Shown: piece by piece, positions 1 to 6,233 of the stretch
Layout of the letters: each line of letters starts with the position of its first letter
How positions within the stretch are numbered: position 1 is the first letter of the stretch
Source of the DNA: Desulfobacterales bacterium
Lineage (GTDB): Bacteria > Desulfobacterota > Desulfobacteria > Desulfobacterales > JAUCGF01
Reading direction: 5' to 3'
NCBI GenBank assembly: GCA_029940345.1
Contig: JAOZRC010000045.1
Coordinates: 3,898-15,528 of the forward strand
DNA: 11,631 bases
Position numbers and translations under genes: made by a program
The notes under the pieces: generated by a model
What the model saw: only the letters and a program-made list of their open reading frames with translations
Database searches by the model: none
What the model was told of the DNA's origin: nothing

Positions 1-189
1 AAAGATGATGATGAGATTCGCATCGAACCCACGGATACAAAGGTTTCAGGCGCTAAAGAGGAAATCAGTTCCGATAGTGAGCAACCGTTTCCGGATGAAA
101 CTGGGGAGATGCCAGACCTCAATGATAGCGATGGGGATGAGAAAGCAGATGGTTTGGTGGCTAAAGATGATGATGGTGGGAAACCCTAG
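1..189 (+). CDS. nusA: C-terminal tail of upstream gene, probably transcription factor NusA (5' truncated)
   Basis: Reading frame 1 is open from the window edge to a TAG at 187-189 and gives a 62-residue tail beginning KDDDEIRIEPTDTK. About 22 of 62 residues are Asp or Glu against 7 Lys or Arg, and no folded domain is visible. Bacterial NusA often ends in an acidic extension, and nusA directly precedes infB in very many bacteria; the identification rests on this position and composition, not on a recognisable NusA domain. The whole S1/KH core would lie upstream of the window. NusA binds RNA polymerase and modulates pausing, termination and antitermination. The last codons and the stop lie in the left arm of an inverted repeat (AAACCCTA at 181-188, TAGGGTTT at 198-205). 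Confidence 0.5.
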   Translation, partial: KDDDEIRIEPTDTKVSGAKEEISSDSEQPFPDETGEMPDLNDSDGDEKADGLVAKDDDGGKP

Positions 190-229
190 ACTATGATTAG
201 GGTTTATGATTAGGGTCTATGATCGGGGT
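181..229 (+). repeat. 13-bp tandem repeat with overlapping inverted repeat after the nusA stop
   Basis: Three consecutive 13-bp units occur at 191-203 (CTATGATTAGGGT), 204-216 (TTATGATTAGGGT) and 217-229 (CTATGATCGGGGT). The first two differ at one position and the third differs from the first at two. AAACCCTA at 181-188 is the exact reverse complement of TAGGGTTT at 198-205, so the nusA stop codon sits in a possible stem-loop with an 8-bp stem and 9-nt loop. No T tract follows, so I do not call it an intrinsic terminator. Confidence 0.7.
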
Positions 230-312
230 ATGGGAGCTGGTTACCCTGAATTGTATCCCATTCATATTGTATCGAGCTAGGAATAAAGCGAGAGACATTG
301 AACGTATTTAGG

Positions 313-337
313 CGTTACGAGGATATGCCTCGTAACG
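313..337. repeat. Perfect stem-loop in the infB leader
   Basis: CGTTACGAGG at 313-322 and CCTCGTAACG at 328-337 are exact reverse complements separated by 5 nt (ATATG). The stem is strong enough to fold in RNA. It is followed by AGTGGAAAGG and not by a U tract, so it does not look like an intrinsic terminator. It could be a structured leader element, an mRNA processing site, a protein-binding palindrome or a copy of a dispersed repeat. Nothing in the sequence decides between these. Confidence 0.65.
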
Positions 338-368
338 AGTGGAAAGGTCGGGTTTCAATGTTCAGGTG

Positions 369-383
369 TTACGTTTCACGTAA
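369..383. repeat. Short inverted repeat in the infB leader
   Basis: TTACGT at 369-374 and ACGTAA at 378-383 form a 6-bp perfect inverted repeat with a 3-nt spacer (TTC). It lies between the larger stem-loop at 313-337 and the TTCGATG repeat at 397-413. The stem is short and could occur by chance, but it is one of several repeat-like segments packed into this leader. Confidence 0.4.
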
Positions 384-396
384 AATTGCTTCTTAA

Positions 397-413
397 TTCG
401 ATGTTCGACGTTC
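397..413 (+). repeat. 17-bp dispersed repeat, copy 1 (infB leader)
   Basis: TTCGATGTTCGACGTTC at 397-413 is repeated exactly at 4786-4802 in the 5' end of truB, and a related unit lies at 4765-4780. The copy ends 39 nt before the infB start codon. An exact 17-bp match twice in under 12 kb, both times just upstream of or at a gene start, is more than chance would give. Confidence 0.7.
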
Positions 414-452
414 TCAGCGGTCTATTTAAACAGTAAAATCGAAGGGGGATGA

Positions 453-3344
453 ATGGCAAAGATCAGGATATATGAACTTGCCAGGGAACTTAACTTACAA
501 AACAAGGCGCTTTTACAAAAATTGCGTGCGTTGGATATTCCTGTAAAAAGCCACATGAGTTCTCTGGATGATGAGACCGCGACCAGAGTTAAGGCGGCTC
601 TGTTGGGCAAAGCAACTGAACAAATCGTAGAAACGCGCGTTCGGTCGACCATTATTCGGCGACGTACGAAACCGGTGTTGGAAGACATAAGCCCTGATGA
701 AAAGCCTGAACCGGAAGACGAATCAGCCGAACCTGCAACCGCGGACATAGAAGCCGAACAGCCTGTAGAAGCAGAACCACAAGAGGAAGCCCCGGAACCG
801 GAAACTCCCCCTGAAACTTTGGTAAAGAAACGGCCTTCCAAGCGGAAAAAAACCAAAGCGGAGGCATCCGCTAAAATTATCAGGAAACCGATACCGGAAC
901 AGCCTGAGCAACCGGAACCTGCCCTGGAAGAAATAAGCGATGATCGATCGCAGCCTGTTCCTGCGACAGAAGTTGAACCGGATTCGGTATCTGCGACAGA
1001 AGCTGAACCGGATTCGACGCCTTTGGAAGAGAAAGAAGAACCCGTTACGCTAAAGCAGGTGCCGCCAGTCCCGGATTCAGATAAAATTAAAGCGCCCGAA
1101 TTGACCAAGCGTGTGGCTAAAGCCCCGAAACCCGAAAAGGCCAAAGTTTCCAAACGAAGAAGGAAAAAGAATAAAAAAATAAAAAAAGAGACGCCAGCTA
1201 AAATTATCAAGCTGGGTGAAGGAACATCACCAGTTCTTGAGAAAAAGGAGAAAAAGCCGTCCCGCCCGACAAAAGCCACAAGAAGTTCAGGTACGAATCG
1301 TAAGAACAGGGGCCGCGGCGCATCCCCGTCCGCAAACAAAACCGCTTCGCAAGCGCCTGTAAGAGACATGAAGAAAAAAGGTGCTAAAGGCAAACCGGAC
1401 CAAGTGTCCAGAGATAAAAAATTCTTCAAAAAGAAAATATCTTTTCGTAAAAAAGCGGTGGTTGAAGGTTCAGCGCTGTATGGCGGCCGTAAAAAAGGCC
1501 GCAAGGCTCGTAAGGGAATGAAAGGCAGGGTCGCCACCAAGGGTTTAAAAACTCAGATCACGGTTGCCAAAGCGATCAAGCGCCGTATTAAAATTGATGA
1601 TGCGATTGTTCTCTCGGAATTGGCCAAACGCATGGGAATTAAAGCCAATGAAATCATCAAAACCCTGATGGGCTTGGGCGTAATGGCCACCGTTAACCAG
1701 AGCATCGATTTTGACACCGCTGTTTTAGTTGCCGCCGAATTTGAGTATGAAGTTGAAAAAGCATCTTTTGAAGAAGATAACATCTTGAAAGTGGAAGAAG
1801 ACGACCCGGACAAACTGGTTCAGCGGTCACCGGTGGTGACAATCATGGGGCATGTGGACCATGGCAAAACAACACTGCTGGACACCATTCGTAAATCAAA
1901 AATAACCGCCAGTGAAGCGGGAGGGATAACCCAGCATATCGGCGCTTACCTTGTAGATTCCGTATCTGAATCCCATGAAGGCCAAATTGTTTTTTTAGAT
2001 ACACCGGGTCACGAAGCATTCACCGAAATGCGTTATCGCGGAGCCAGCGTCACTGATATCGTCGTTTTGGTTGTGGCGGCGGATGATGGCGTGATGCCCC
2101 AGACTGTGGAAGCGATCAATCATGCCAAAGCGGCGAATGTTCCTATTATTGTGGCGGTGAATAAAATTGACAAACCTGACGCCGAACCGGAACGTGTCCA
2201 ACGTGAATTGGCTGAAGCGGGATTAACGCCCGAAGATTGGGGCGGCGACACGATTTATGTTCAGGTCTCAGCGAAGCAGGGTGAAGGCATTGATACGCTG
2301 CTGGAAATGATCCTGCTGCAGGCTGAACTGGCCGAACTTAAAGCCAATCCCGACAAACTCGCTTATGGGCATGTTATTGAGGCAAAGCTGGACTCCGGAA
2401 GAGGGCCTTTGGCAACCGTATTGGTGCAAAACGGAACGCTTCGCACCGGCCAACCGGTTGTTTGCGGTATGCATTACGGTAAAATTCGTGCGTTGTTAGA
2501 TGATGCCGGTGAAACGATTCAATCGGCCGGTCCGTCCACACCCGTGGAAATTATCGGTTTGGCCGGCGTGCCCAATGCGGGTGACGAACTGATCGTGCTT
2601 GATGATGAAAAAAATGCCCGCCAGGTGAGCGCTCATCGCATCCAGAAGCAGCGCGCCAAGGAACTGGCATCATCCAGTTTGGTGAGCCTTGACAATCTGT
2701 TTGATCGGATTAAGGATAATGAAGCCAAAGACCTCAACATTATCTTAAAAGCCGATGTGCAAGGATCTATCGAAGCGTTGAGGGATGCATTGGTAAAACT
2801 TTCTAACGAAGAGGTCAAAATCAGTATTATCCATTCCGCCACCGGTGCTATCACTGAATCCGATATCTCCCTTGGCGCTGTCTCGGATGCCATTATAATT
2901 GGATTTAATGTGCGTCCGAATCCCAAAGTTCAAGCAATGGCGGCTGAAGAAAATGTCGAAATTCGTTCTTACAATGTGATTTATAATGTGATTCAGGAAG
3001 TGCAAAATGCCATTGTCGGCATGATGGCTTCTGTCTTTAATGAGCATACCCTGGGCCGAGCTGAAATTCGGGATACTTTTCACATACCCAAAGTGGGTGC
3101 TATTGCAGGTTGTATCGTTACTGACGGTAAAATTCAAAGAGGGGCCCAGGTGCGTCTTTTAAGAGATGATGTTGTCATTTATGAAGGTAAAATTTCCTCT
3201 CTCAAGAGATTCAAGGATGACGCGAAAGAGGTTCAGCACGGTTATGAATGCGGTATCGGTATTGAAAAATATAATGATATCAAAATCGGTGATGAAATTG
3301 AGTGCTATTATATTGAAGAGACCAAACCTGAATTGGAAACTTAG
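453..3344 (+). CDS. infB: Translation initiation factor IF-2
   Basis: IF-2 is a cytoplasmic GTPase that brings initiator fMet-tRNA to the 30S subunit and promotes 50S joining. The 963-residue protein starts with an IF2N domain (1-52, [20 protein letters not shown]). A long charged linker follows, first rich in Glu and Pro, then in Lys and Arg, to about residue 370. A second IF2N-like domain lies at about 374-430. The G domain carries GHVDHGKT (466-473), [10 protein letters not shown] (490-499), DTPGHE (from 516), NKID (570-573) and SAK (606-608). Domain II and the C-terminal fMet-tRNA-binding region follow, ending near [20 protein letters not shown]. The size fits long proteobacterial IF-2 forms. 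The ATG has AAGGGGG at 442-448, spacing 4 nt. The linker contains a 30-bp tandem duplication at 961-1016. rbfA follows after 3 nt. Confidence 0.98.
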   Translation: MAKIRIYELARELNLQNKALLQKLRALDIPVKSHMSSLDDETATRVKAALLGKATEQIVETRVRSTIIRRRTKPVLEDISPDEKPEPEDESAEPATADIEAEQPVEAEPQEEAPEPETPPETLVKKRPSKRKKTKAEASAKIIRKPIPEQPEQPEPALEEISDDRSQPVPATEVEPDSVSATEAEPDSTPLEEKEEPVTLKQVPPVPDSDKIKAPELTKRVAKAPKPEKAKVSKRRRKKNKKIKKETPAKIIKLGEGTSPVLEKKEKKPSRPTKATRSSGTNRKNRGRGASPSANKTASQAPVRDMKKKGAKGKPDQVSRDKKFFKKKISFRKKAVVEGSALYGGRKKGRKARKGMKGRVATKGLKTQITVAKAIKRRIKIDDAIVLSELAKRMGIKANEIIKTLMGLGVMATVNQSIDFDTAVLVAAEFEYEVEKASFEEDNILKVEEDDPDKLVQRSPVVTIMGHVDHGKTTLLDTIRKSKITASEAGGITQHIGAYLVDSVSESHEGQIVFLDTPGHEAFTEMRYRGASVTDIVVLVVAADDGVMPQTVEAINHAKAANVPIIVAVNKIDKPDAEPERVQRELAEAGLTPEDWGGDTIYVQVSAKQGEGIDTLLEMILLQAELAELKANPDKLAYGHVIEAKLDSGRGPLATVLVQNGTLRTGQPVVCGMHYGKIRALLDDAGETIQSAGPSTPVEIIGLAGVPNAGDELIVLDDEKNARQVSAHRIQKQRAKELASSSLVSLDNLFDRIKDNEAKDLNIILKADVQGSIEALRDALVKLSNEEVKISIIHSATGAITESDISLGAVSDAIIIGFNVRPNPKVQAMAAEENVEIRSYNVIYNVIQEVQNAIVGMMASVFNEHTLGRAEIRDTFHIPKVGAIAGCIVTDGKIQRGAQVRLLRDDVVIYEGKISSLKRFKDDAKEVQHGYECGIGIEKYNDIKIGDEIECYYIEETKPELET
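961..1016 (+). repeat. 30-bp-period tandem duplication in the infB linker
   Basis: The 26-bp segments 961-986 and 991-1016 match at 25 of 26 positions and lie 30 bp apart, in frame. They encode two successive copies of ATExEPDS within the acidic, Pro-rich linker of IF-2 (ATEVEPDS then ATEAEPDS). The near identity at the DNA level points to a recent slippage-type duplication in a part of the protein that tolerates length change. Confidence 0.85.
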
Positions 3345-3347
3345 ATA

Positions 3348-3761
3348 ATGAAACCATTCGCACGATCCGAAAGAGTCAGTGGACAAATTCAAAAAGCGAT
3401 GTCCGAACTGCTTCATAAAAGTATCCATGACCCACGCTTGGAAATGGTTACCATAACAGGCGTCCGGATGACCCCTGACCTGAAAATAGCAAAAATATAT
3501 TTTGCCACGCCGAACGGGGCATCCGACGTTAAACGCGTTTCAGAGGGTTTCAAAAGCAGTCGCGGCTATATCAAACGGATAATGGCAAGCCAATTGGGAC
3601 TCCGCTATATGCCTGATCTGCAATTTTATTACGATAAATCTTTTGATTACGGTGCTAAGATTGAAAAATTGTTAAAATCTGTTCAATCAGAGTCTCTGAC
3701 ACTGGCAGACACACGTATAAATGATGGAAGAACAAATAATACAGCAGCTCAAACAGAATAA
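3348..3761 (+). CDS. rbfA: 30S ribosome-binding factor RbfA
   Basis: RbfA is a small single-KH-domain protein that binds the 30S subunit and helps mature the 5' end of 16S rRNA, and it is important in the cold. The 137-residue protein shows the family pattern: RSERVSGQIQKAMSELL near the start, DPRLEMVTITGVRMTPDLK in the middle, and the C-terminal strand and helix MPDLQFYYDKSFDYGAKIE. The ATG lies 3 nt after the infB TAG, with GGAA inside the infB end as a weak ribosome binding site, so translation is probably coupled. After the KH core ends near KLLKSVQ, the last 20 or so residues form an unstructured tail whose codons overlap the next gene by 41 nt. Length is slightly above the usual 115-130 residues. 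Confidence 0.96.
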   Translation: MKPFARSERVSGQIQKAMSELLHKSIHDPRLEMVTITGVRMTPDLKIAKIYFATPNGASDVKRVSEGFKSSRGYIKRIMASQLGLRYMPDLQFYYDKSFDYGAKIEKLLKSVQSESLTLADTRINDGRTNNTAAQTE

Positions 3762-4716
3762 AAACATTCTCATCGCTTCGCATACAAGCCCGGATGGCGA
3801 TGCGATCGGCTCTTTGACGGCGTTAGGTTTGGCCTTGGAAACATTCGGGAAAAATGTCGTGCTTTACAACGAAGGACCTATTCCGGCGGTTTACCGTTTT
3901 TTGCCCCATACTGACCGGGTGTTGTGTACGCTTGAACCGGATGCATCCTTTGATGTTGCCGTTATATCAGATTGCAGCAACTTACAGCGCATCGGTGCGG
4001 CTGCCGAAACGGTAAAGCAGACGCCCGTAATCATAAACATTGATCATCATGTCACCAATAACGGTTTTGGTGAATTTCAACTTGTTGATGCAAAAGCCTG
4101 TTCCAGTGCTGAAATTGTTTACAGACTGATTAAAAAATTGGGGGTTGCCATTGATGCCGCCATAGCGACTTCGCTTTATACGGGTATTTTTACGGACACC
4201 GGTTCTTTTCGATTTGCCAACACCAATCTGGCCGCTTTTACGATTTGCAATGAAATGGTCGAAAATGGGGCGGATCCGTATCGTGTGGCCCGACATGTTT
4301 ATGGCGCCTATTCGTTAAGCCGCATTAAGTTGCTCAACCGAGCGCTTGATTCCATTGAAATCTCTCAAGATGGAAAACGATCCCTGATGGTTTTGACCCA
4401 AACCATGTTGACTGAAACGGGAACGCAATCCGAAGATGTCGAAGGAATTATTAATTATGCCCGGCGTATAGAAGATGTCAAGATGGCTGTGTTGATTCAT
4501 GAGCAGAAAAACGGTGCTAAACCTGGAGCCAATGCGCGTCATCCGTACCACGTCAGTTTACGAGGGGATGGCAACGTTGATGTCGCCGCAATTGCATCGG
4601 CTTTCGGAGGCGGCGGGCATCATGACGCCGCCGGATTCAATATTGTGACAACGCTTGCCGATATAAAAAACAAGATGTTCAGTTTGGAAATCGGAACGCG
4701 GAATTCGGACAAATAG
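3721..4716 (+). CDS. nrnA: DHH/DHHA1 phosphoesterase, NrnA-type oligoribonuclease / pAp phosphatase
   Basis: NrnA-type enzymes degrade 2-5 nt RNA fragments to mononucleotides, and many also convert pAp to AMP, using Mn2+. The 331-residue protein has all the DHH motifs: HTSPDGDAIGS with D25 and D27, the motif II aspartate D84 in ISDCSN, the DHH triad at 108-110, and D159 in FTDTGSF. The DHHA1 substrate-binding motif GGGGHHDAAGF is at 296-306. The length fits the family. The start overlaps rbfA by 41 nt and has no clear ribosome binding site, which suggests coupling; ATG at 3724 is an equivalent alternative. The last residues (GTRNSDK) are encoded by the left arm of a GAATTC-type repeat, so the native C-terminus may have been changed. 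The family is clear; the exact substrate preference is inferred. Confidence 0.93.
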   Translation: MMEEQIIQQLKQNKNILIASHTSPDGDAIGSLTALGLALETFGKNVVLYNEGPIPAVYRFLPHTDRVLCTLEPDASFDVAVISDCSNLQRIGAAAETVKQTPVIINIDHHVTNNGFGEFQLVDAKACSSAEIVYRLIKKLGVAIDAAIATSLYTGIFTDTGSFRFANTNLAAFTICNEMVENGADPYRVARHVYGAYSLSRIKLLNRALDSIEISQDGKRSLMVLTQTMLTETGTQSEDVEGIINYARRIEDVKMAVLIHEQKNGAKPGANARHPYHVSLRGDGNVDVAAIASAFGGGGHHDAAGFNIVTTLADIKNKMFSLEIGTRNSDK

Positions 4717-4763
4717 TATGCCACAGCAAACAAAAAACCGCAAGATTCCGAATTCTGAGTTCC
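4693..4763. repeat. GAATTC-type inverted repeat spanning the nrnA stop and truB start
   Basis: The 17-nt segment 4693-4709 (GGAACGCGGAATTCGGA) pairs with 4747-4763 (TCCGAATTCTGAGTTCC) at 15 of 17 positions. The 37-nt spacer (4710-4746) holds the nrnA stop codon and the first possible truB ATG (4718). The arms resemble the element inside truB: 4693-4705 matches 5577-5589 at 12 of 13 positions. It encodes the end of NrnA and the extra N-terminal residues of TruB. In mRNA it could form a long hairpin enclosing the 4718 start. Confidence 0.75.
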
Positions 4764-5734
4764 ATTCGATGTTCGATGTTGAAAGTTCGATGTTCGACGT
4801 TCATCTTTTAGACGGTGTTCTTGTTGTTGACAAACCGGCTGGCATTTCATCGGCCAAAGTGGTTGCCATTGTGAAACGTTTGCTGAAAGCGCGTAAAGTT
4901 GGCCATGCCGGGGCCCTGGACCCCTTGGCTACCGGTATTTTGGTGTGCTGTCTTAATCGCGCCACGCGGCTGGCCTACTTTTTACTAAAAAGTGAGAAGA
5001 CGTATGAGGCGGAATTGCACTTAGGGGTGGTGACCGATACGCAGGATGCTACGGGTAACATTATTGCCCAGCACCGCAATGTTATCGCAGATGACGCTGA
5101 AATACATGCTGTTGTTAAACGCTTTGAAGGCAAAATAAAGCAGTTGCCGCCGGTTTATTCAGCCCTGAAACAGGATGGCGTTCCGCTTTATAAATTGGCT
5201 CGCCAGGGAAAACCGGTGCAAAAACCGGCCCGGGAAGTGTTTTTTAAAGCGATTTGCATCGACTCAATTGATTTGCCTTATATCCGTTTTACCGTTTCCT
5301 GTTCAGCGGGTGCCTATATTCGCGCCCTTTGTGCTGATATCGGTACTGCGTTAGGATGCGGCGGCCATATGAAAGCACTTAGGCGTGTGTCAAGCGGCGG
5401 TTTCACTATCAGGCAGGCAATTCGGATTGACGAACTCGAAGAAATGGCCGTTTCCGATACATCCCGCGATGCGTTGCGTGCGCGAATCATACCGGCCGCT
5501 GACGTATTGACGGAAATGCCCGTTTGGGTTGCAAATGAAGACCAGGCCGCAAAAATAAGGCACGGGCAGCGAATTCGGAACTCGGAATTTGAAATTTGTA
5601 ATTCTGAATCACGCAACCCGAATTCCCAATGGAGATCTTTTATTAAAATAACAGACGCAACTAATAACTTGCTCGCAATTGTGGAGGACGTCAAAGAAAA
5701 ACGACACTATCGCTATTGGGCAGTTTTTAATTAG
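4718..5734 (+). CDS. truB: tRNA pseudouridine(55) synthase TruB, with repeat-derived extension and insertion
   Basis: TruB converts U55 in the T-loop of tRNA to pseudouridine and also acts as a tRNA chaperone. The 338-residue frame has the family entry [15 protein letters not shown] (31-45), catalytic D68 in [12 protein letters not shown], the [18 protein letters not shown] segment, [33 protein letters not shown] and a C-terminal PUA-like domain. Two parts are foreign to the family. Residues 1-30 ([18 protein letters not shown] and flanks) come from repeats at 4747-4802. Residues about 285-303 ([19 protein letters not shown]) come from the repeat at 5571-5625, placed in frame in the PUA region. 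The start is uncertain: 4718 is one base after the nrnA stop but lacks a good ribosome binding site; in-frame ATGs at 4769 and 4790 ([10 protein letters not shown]) would give a normal N-terminus. Confidence 0.95.
   Translation: MPQQTKNRKIPNSEFHSMFDVESSMFDVHLLDGVLVVDKPAGISSAKVVAIVKRLLKARKVGHAGALDPLATGILVCCLNRATRLAYFLLKSEKTYEAELHLGVVTDTQDATGNIIAQHRNVIADDAEIHAVVKRFEGKIKQLPPVYSALKQDGVPLYKLARQGKPVQKPAREVFFKAICIDSIDLPYIRFTVSCSAGAYIRALCADIGTALGCGGHMKALRRVSSGGFTIRQAIRIDELEEMAVSDTSRDALRARIIPAADVLTEMPVWVANEDQAAKIRHGQRIRNSEFEICNSESRNPNSQWRSFIKITDATNNLLAIVEDVKEKRHYRYWAVFN
4765..4802 (+). repeat. 17-bp dispersed repeat, copy 2 with a diverged partial copy (truB 5' end)
   Basis: TTCGATGTTCGACGTTC at 4786-4802 is identical to 397-413 upstream of infB. 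A related unit, TTCGATGTTCGATGTT, lies at 4765-4780, so this is a degenerate direct repeat. It follows directly after the inverted repeat ending at 4763. The units encode the near-repeated peptides MFDVESS and MFDVHLL and carry the candidate truB start codons at 4769 and 4790. Confidence 0.7.
5571..5625. repeat. GAATTC-type inverted repeat inserted in frame in truB
   Basis: GAATTCGG at 5571-5578 and CCGAATTC at 5618-5625 are exact reverse complements. An inner pair, GAATT 5585-5589 and AATTC 5600-5604, makes a nested stem. The core GGAACTCGGAATT (5577-5589) recurs with one mismatch at 4693-4705 and, in reverse complement, with one mismatch in 4751-4763. The element lies inside truB without breaking the frame and encodes about 18-19 extra residues between RHGQ and WRSFIKI. 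Confidence 0.8.
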
Positions 5735-5755
5735 GAATTCCGAACTCCGAATTCC
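5734..5755. repeat. GAATTC-type inverted repeat between truB and rpsO
   Basis: GGAATTC at 5734-5740 and GAATTCC at 5749-5755 form a 7-bp perfect stem with an 8-nt loop, starting on the last base of the truB stop codon. Its reverse complement resembles the element inside truB, sharing 18 of 20 positions over the GAATTCGGA(A/G)(C/T)TCGGAATT core. It ends just before the rpsO ribosome binding site (AAGGGAGG, ending at 5765). No U tract follows, so it is not an obvious terminator; in RNA it could affect rpsO initiation or mRNA ends. Confidence 0.75.
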
Positions 5756-5775
5756 AAAAGGGAGGCATAAACAAA

Positions 5776-6045
5776 GTGGTTTTTACATCCGAAGAAAAGA
5801 AAAAGCTGATTGACCGTTTTAAATTGCATGAGTCGGACACCGGGTCACCCGAGGTTCAGGTGGGCCTCTTAACTCATCGCATTAAGTATCTTACCGAACA
5901 TTTAAAAGTGCATAAAAAAGATCATCACTCGCGCAGGGGCTTGCTGATGCTGGTGGGGCAACGGCGTCGCTTACTGGACTATGTGAAAAACAAAAATATC
6001 CAACGCTACCGGACAATTATCGAAAATGTGGGATTGCGGCGCTAA
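5776..6045 (+). CDS. rpsO: 30S ribosomal protein S15
   Basis: S15 is a primary 16S rRNA-binding protein that nucleates assembly of the 30S platform and makes an intersubunit bridge. The 89-residue protein matches the normal family length and shows the signature [19 protein letters not shown], then [32 protein letters not shown] and the terminal [12 protein letters not shown]. The start is a GTG, supported by a strong AAGGGAGG ending at 5765 (10-nt spacing) and by the family N-terminus (V/M-F-T-S-E-E-K). A GAATTC-type repeat separates it from truB. The position directly before pnp is conserved across many bacteria, where rpsO and pnp are often co-transcribed. Confidence 0.97.
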   Translation: MVFTSEEKKKLIDRFKLHESDTGSPEVQVGLLTHRIKYLTEHLKVHKKDHHSRRGLLMLVGQRRRLLDYVKNKNIQRYRTIIENVGLRR

Positions 6046-6233
6046 TCGGAAGACGGCAGTTAAAGTGAATGGCAGTGGGCTGAAAGCGGAAAATCAAAAA
6101 TTAAAGTGATATATTTGAAATTTGGAAGATAAAAGTATAGAAGTCTGCCCACGCTTCTAAAAAAAGGACTCGCCAGTTTAAGTTATCCGTAAGTTATGGG
6201 ATAAATGTACGCTGTCGGGAAGAGGAGAAAAAT
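6046..6233 (+). promoter_or_regulatory. rpsO-pnp intergenic region / pnp leader
   Basis: This 188-nt gap contains no gene I can support. It holds two weak inverted repeats: TAGAAG 6138-6143 with CTTCTA 6154-6159 (10-nt loop, followed by seven A), and TTATCC 6183-6188 with GGATAA 6199-6204 (10-nt loop). TAAGTTAT is directly repeated at 6179-6186 and 6190-6197. A ribosome binding site AGGAG is at 6223-6227, 6 nt before the pnp ATG. In E. coli the equivalent region carries the rpsO terminator, the pnp promoter and the RNase III/PNPase autoregulation hairpin. A similar role here is inference; these stems are much weaker than a classical RNase III substrate. Confidence 0.4.
6115..6143 (+). promoter_or_regulatory. 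Possible sigma70-type promoter for pnp
   Basis: TTGAAA at 6115-6120 matches the -35 consensus at 5 of 6 positions. After a 17-nt spacer, TAGAAG at 6138-6143 matches the -10 at 4 of 6. The region is AT-rich and lies about 90 nt upstream of pnp. This is a consensus match only and could be chance. Confidence 0.25.

Noticed and set aside
5..196. Open frame with ATG at 5 encoding a basic Met-rich peptide
   Set aside because: It overlaps the acidic frame-1 tail that fits the expected nusA end upstream of infB. It has no visible ribosome binding site or family similarity.
313..337. Intrinsic terminator after nusA
   Set aside because: The stem is perfect, but the downstream sequence is AGTGGAAAGG with no T run on the plus strand, and the upstream side offers none for the minus strand.
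422..1540. Long minus-strand open frame (about 372 codons) opposite the infB 5' part
   Set aside because: It lies wholly antisense to the Glu/Lys-rich IF-2 linker, whose codon bias suppresses stops on the other strand. Its product is Ser/Phe/Leu-rich low complexity with no recognisable domain.
6138..6166. Minus-strand intrinsic terminator (6-bp stem with a T run in reverse complement)
   Set aside because: There is no minus-strand gene for it to serve, and the 6-bp stem with a 10-nt loop is weak.
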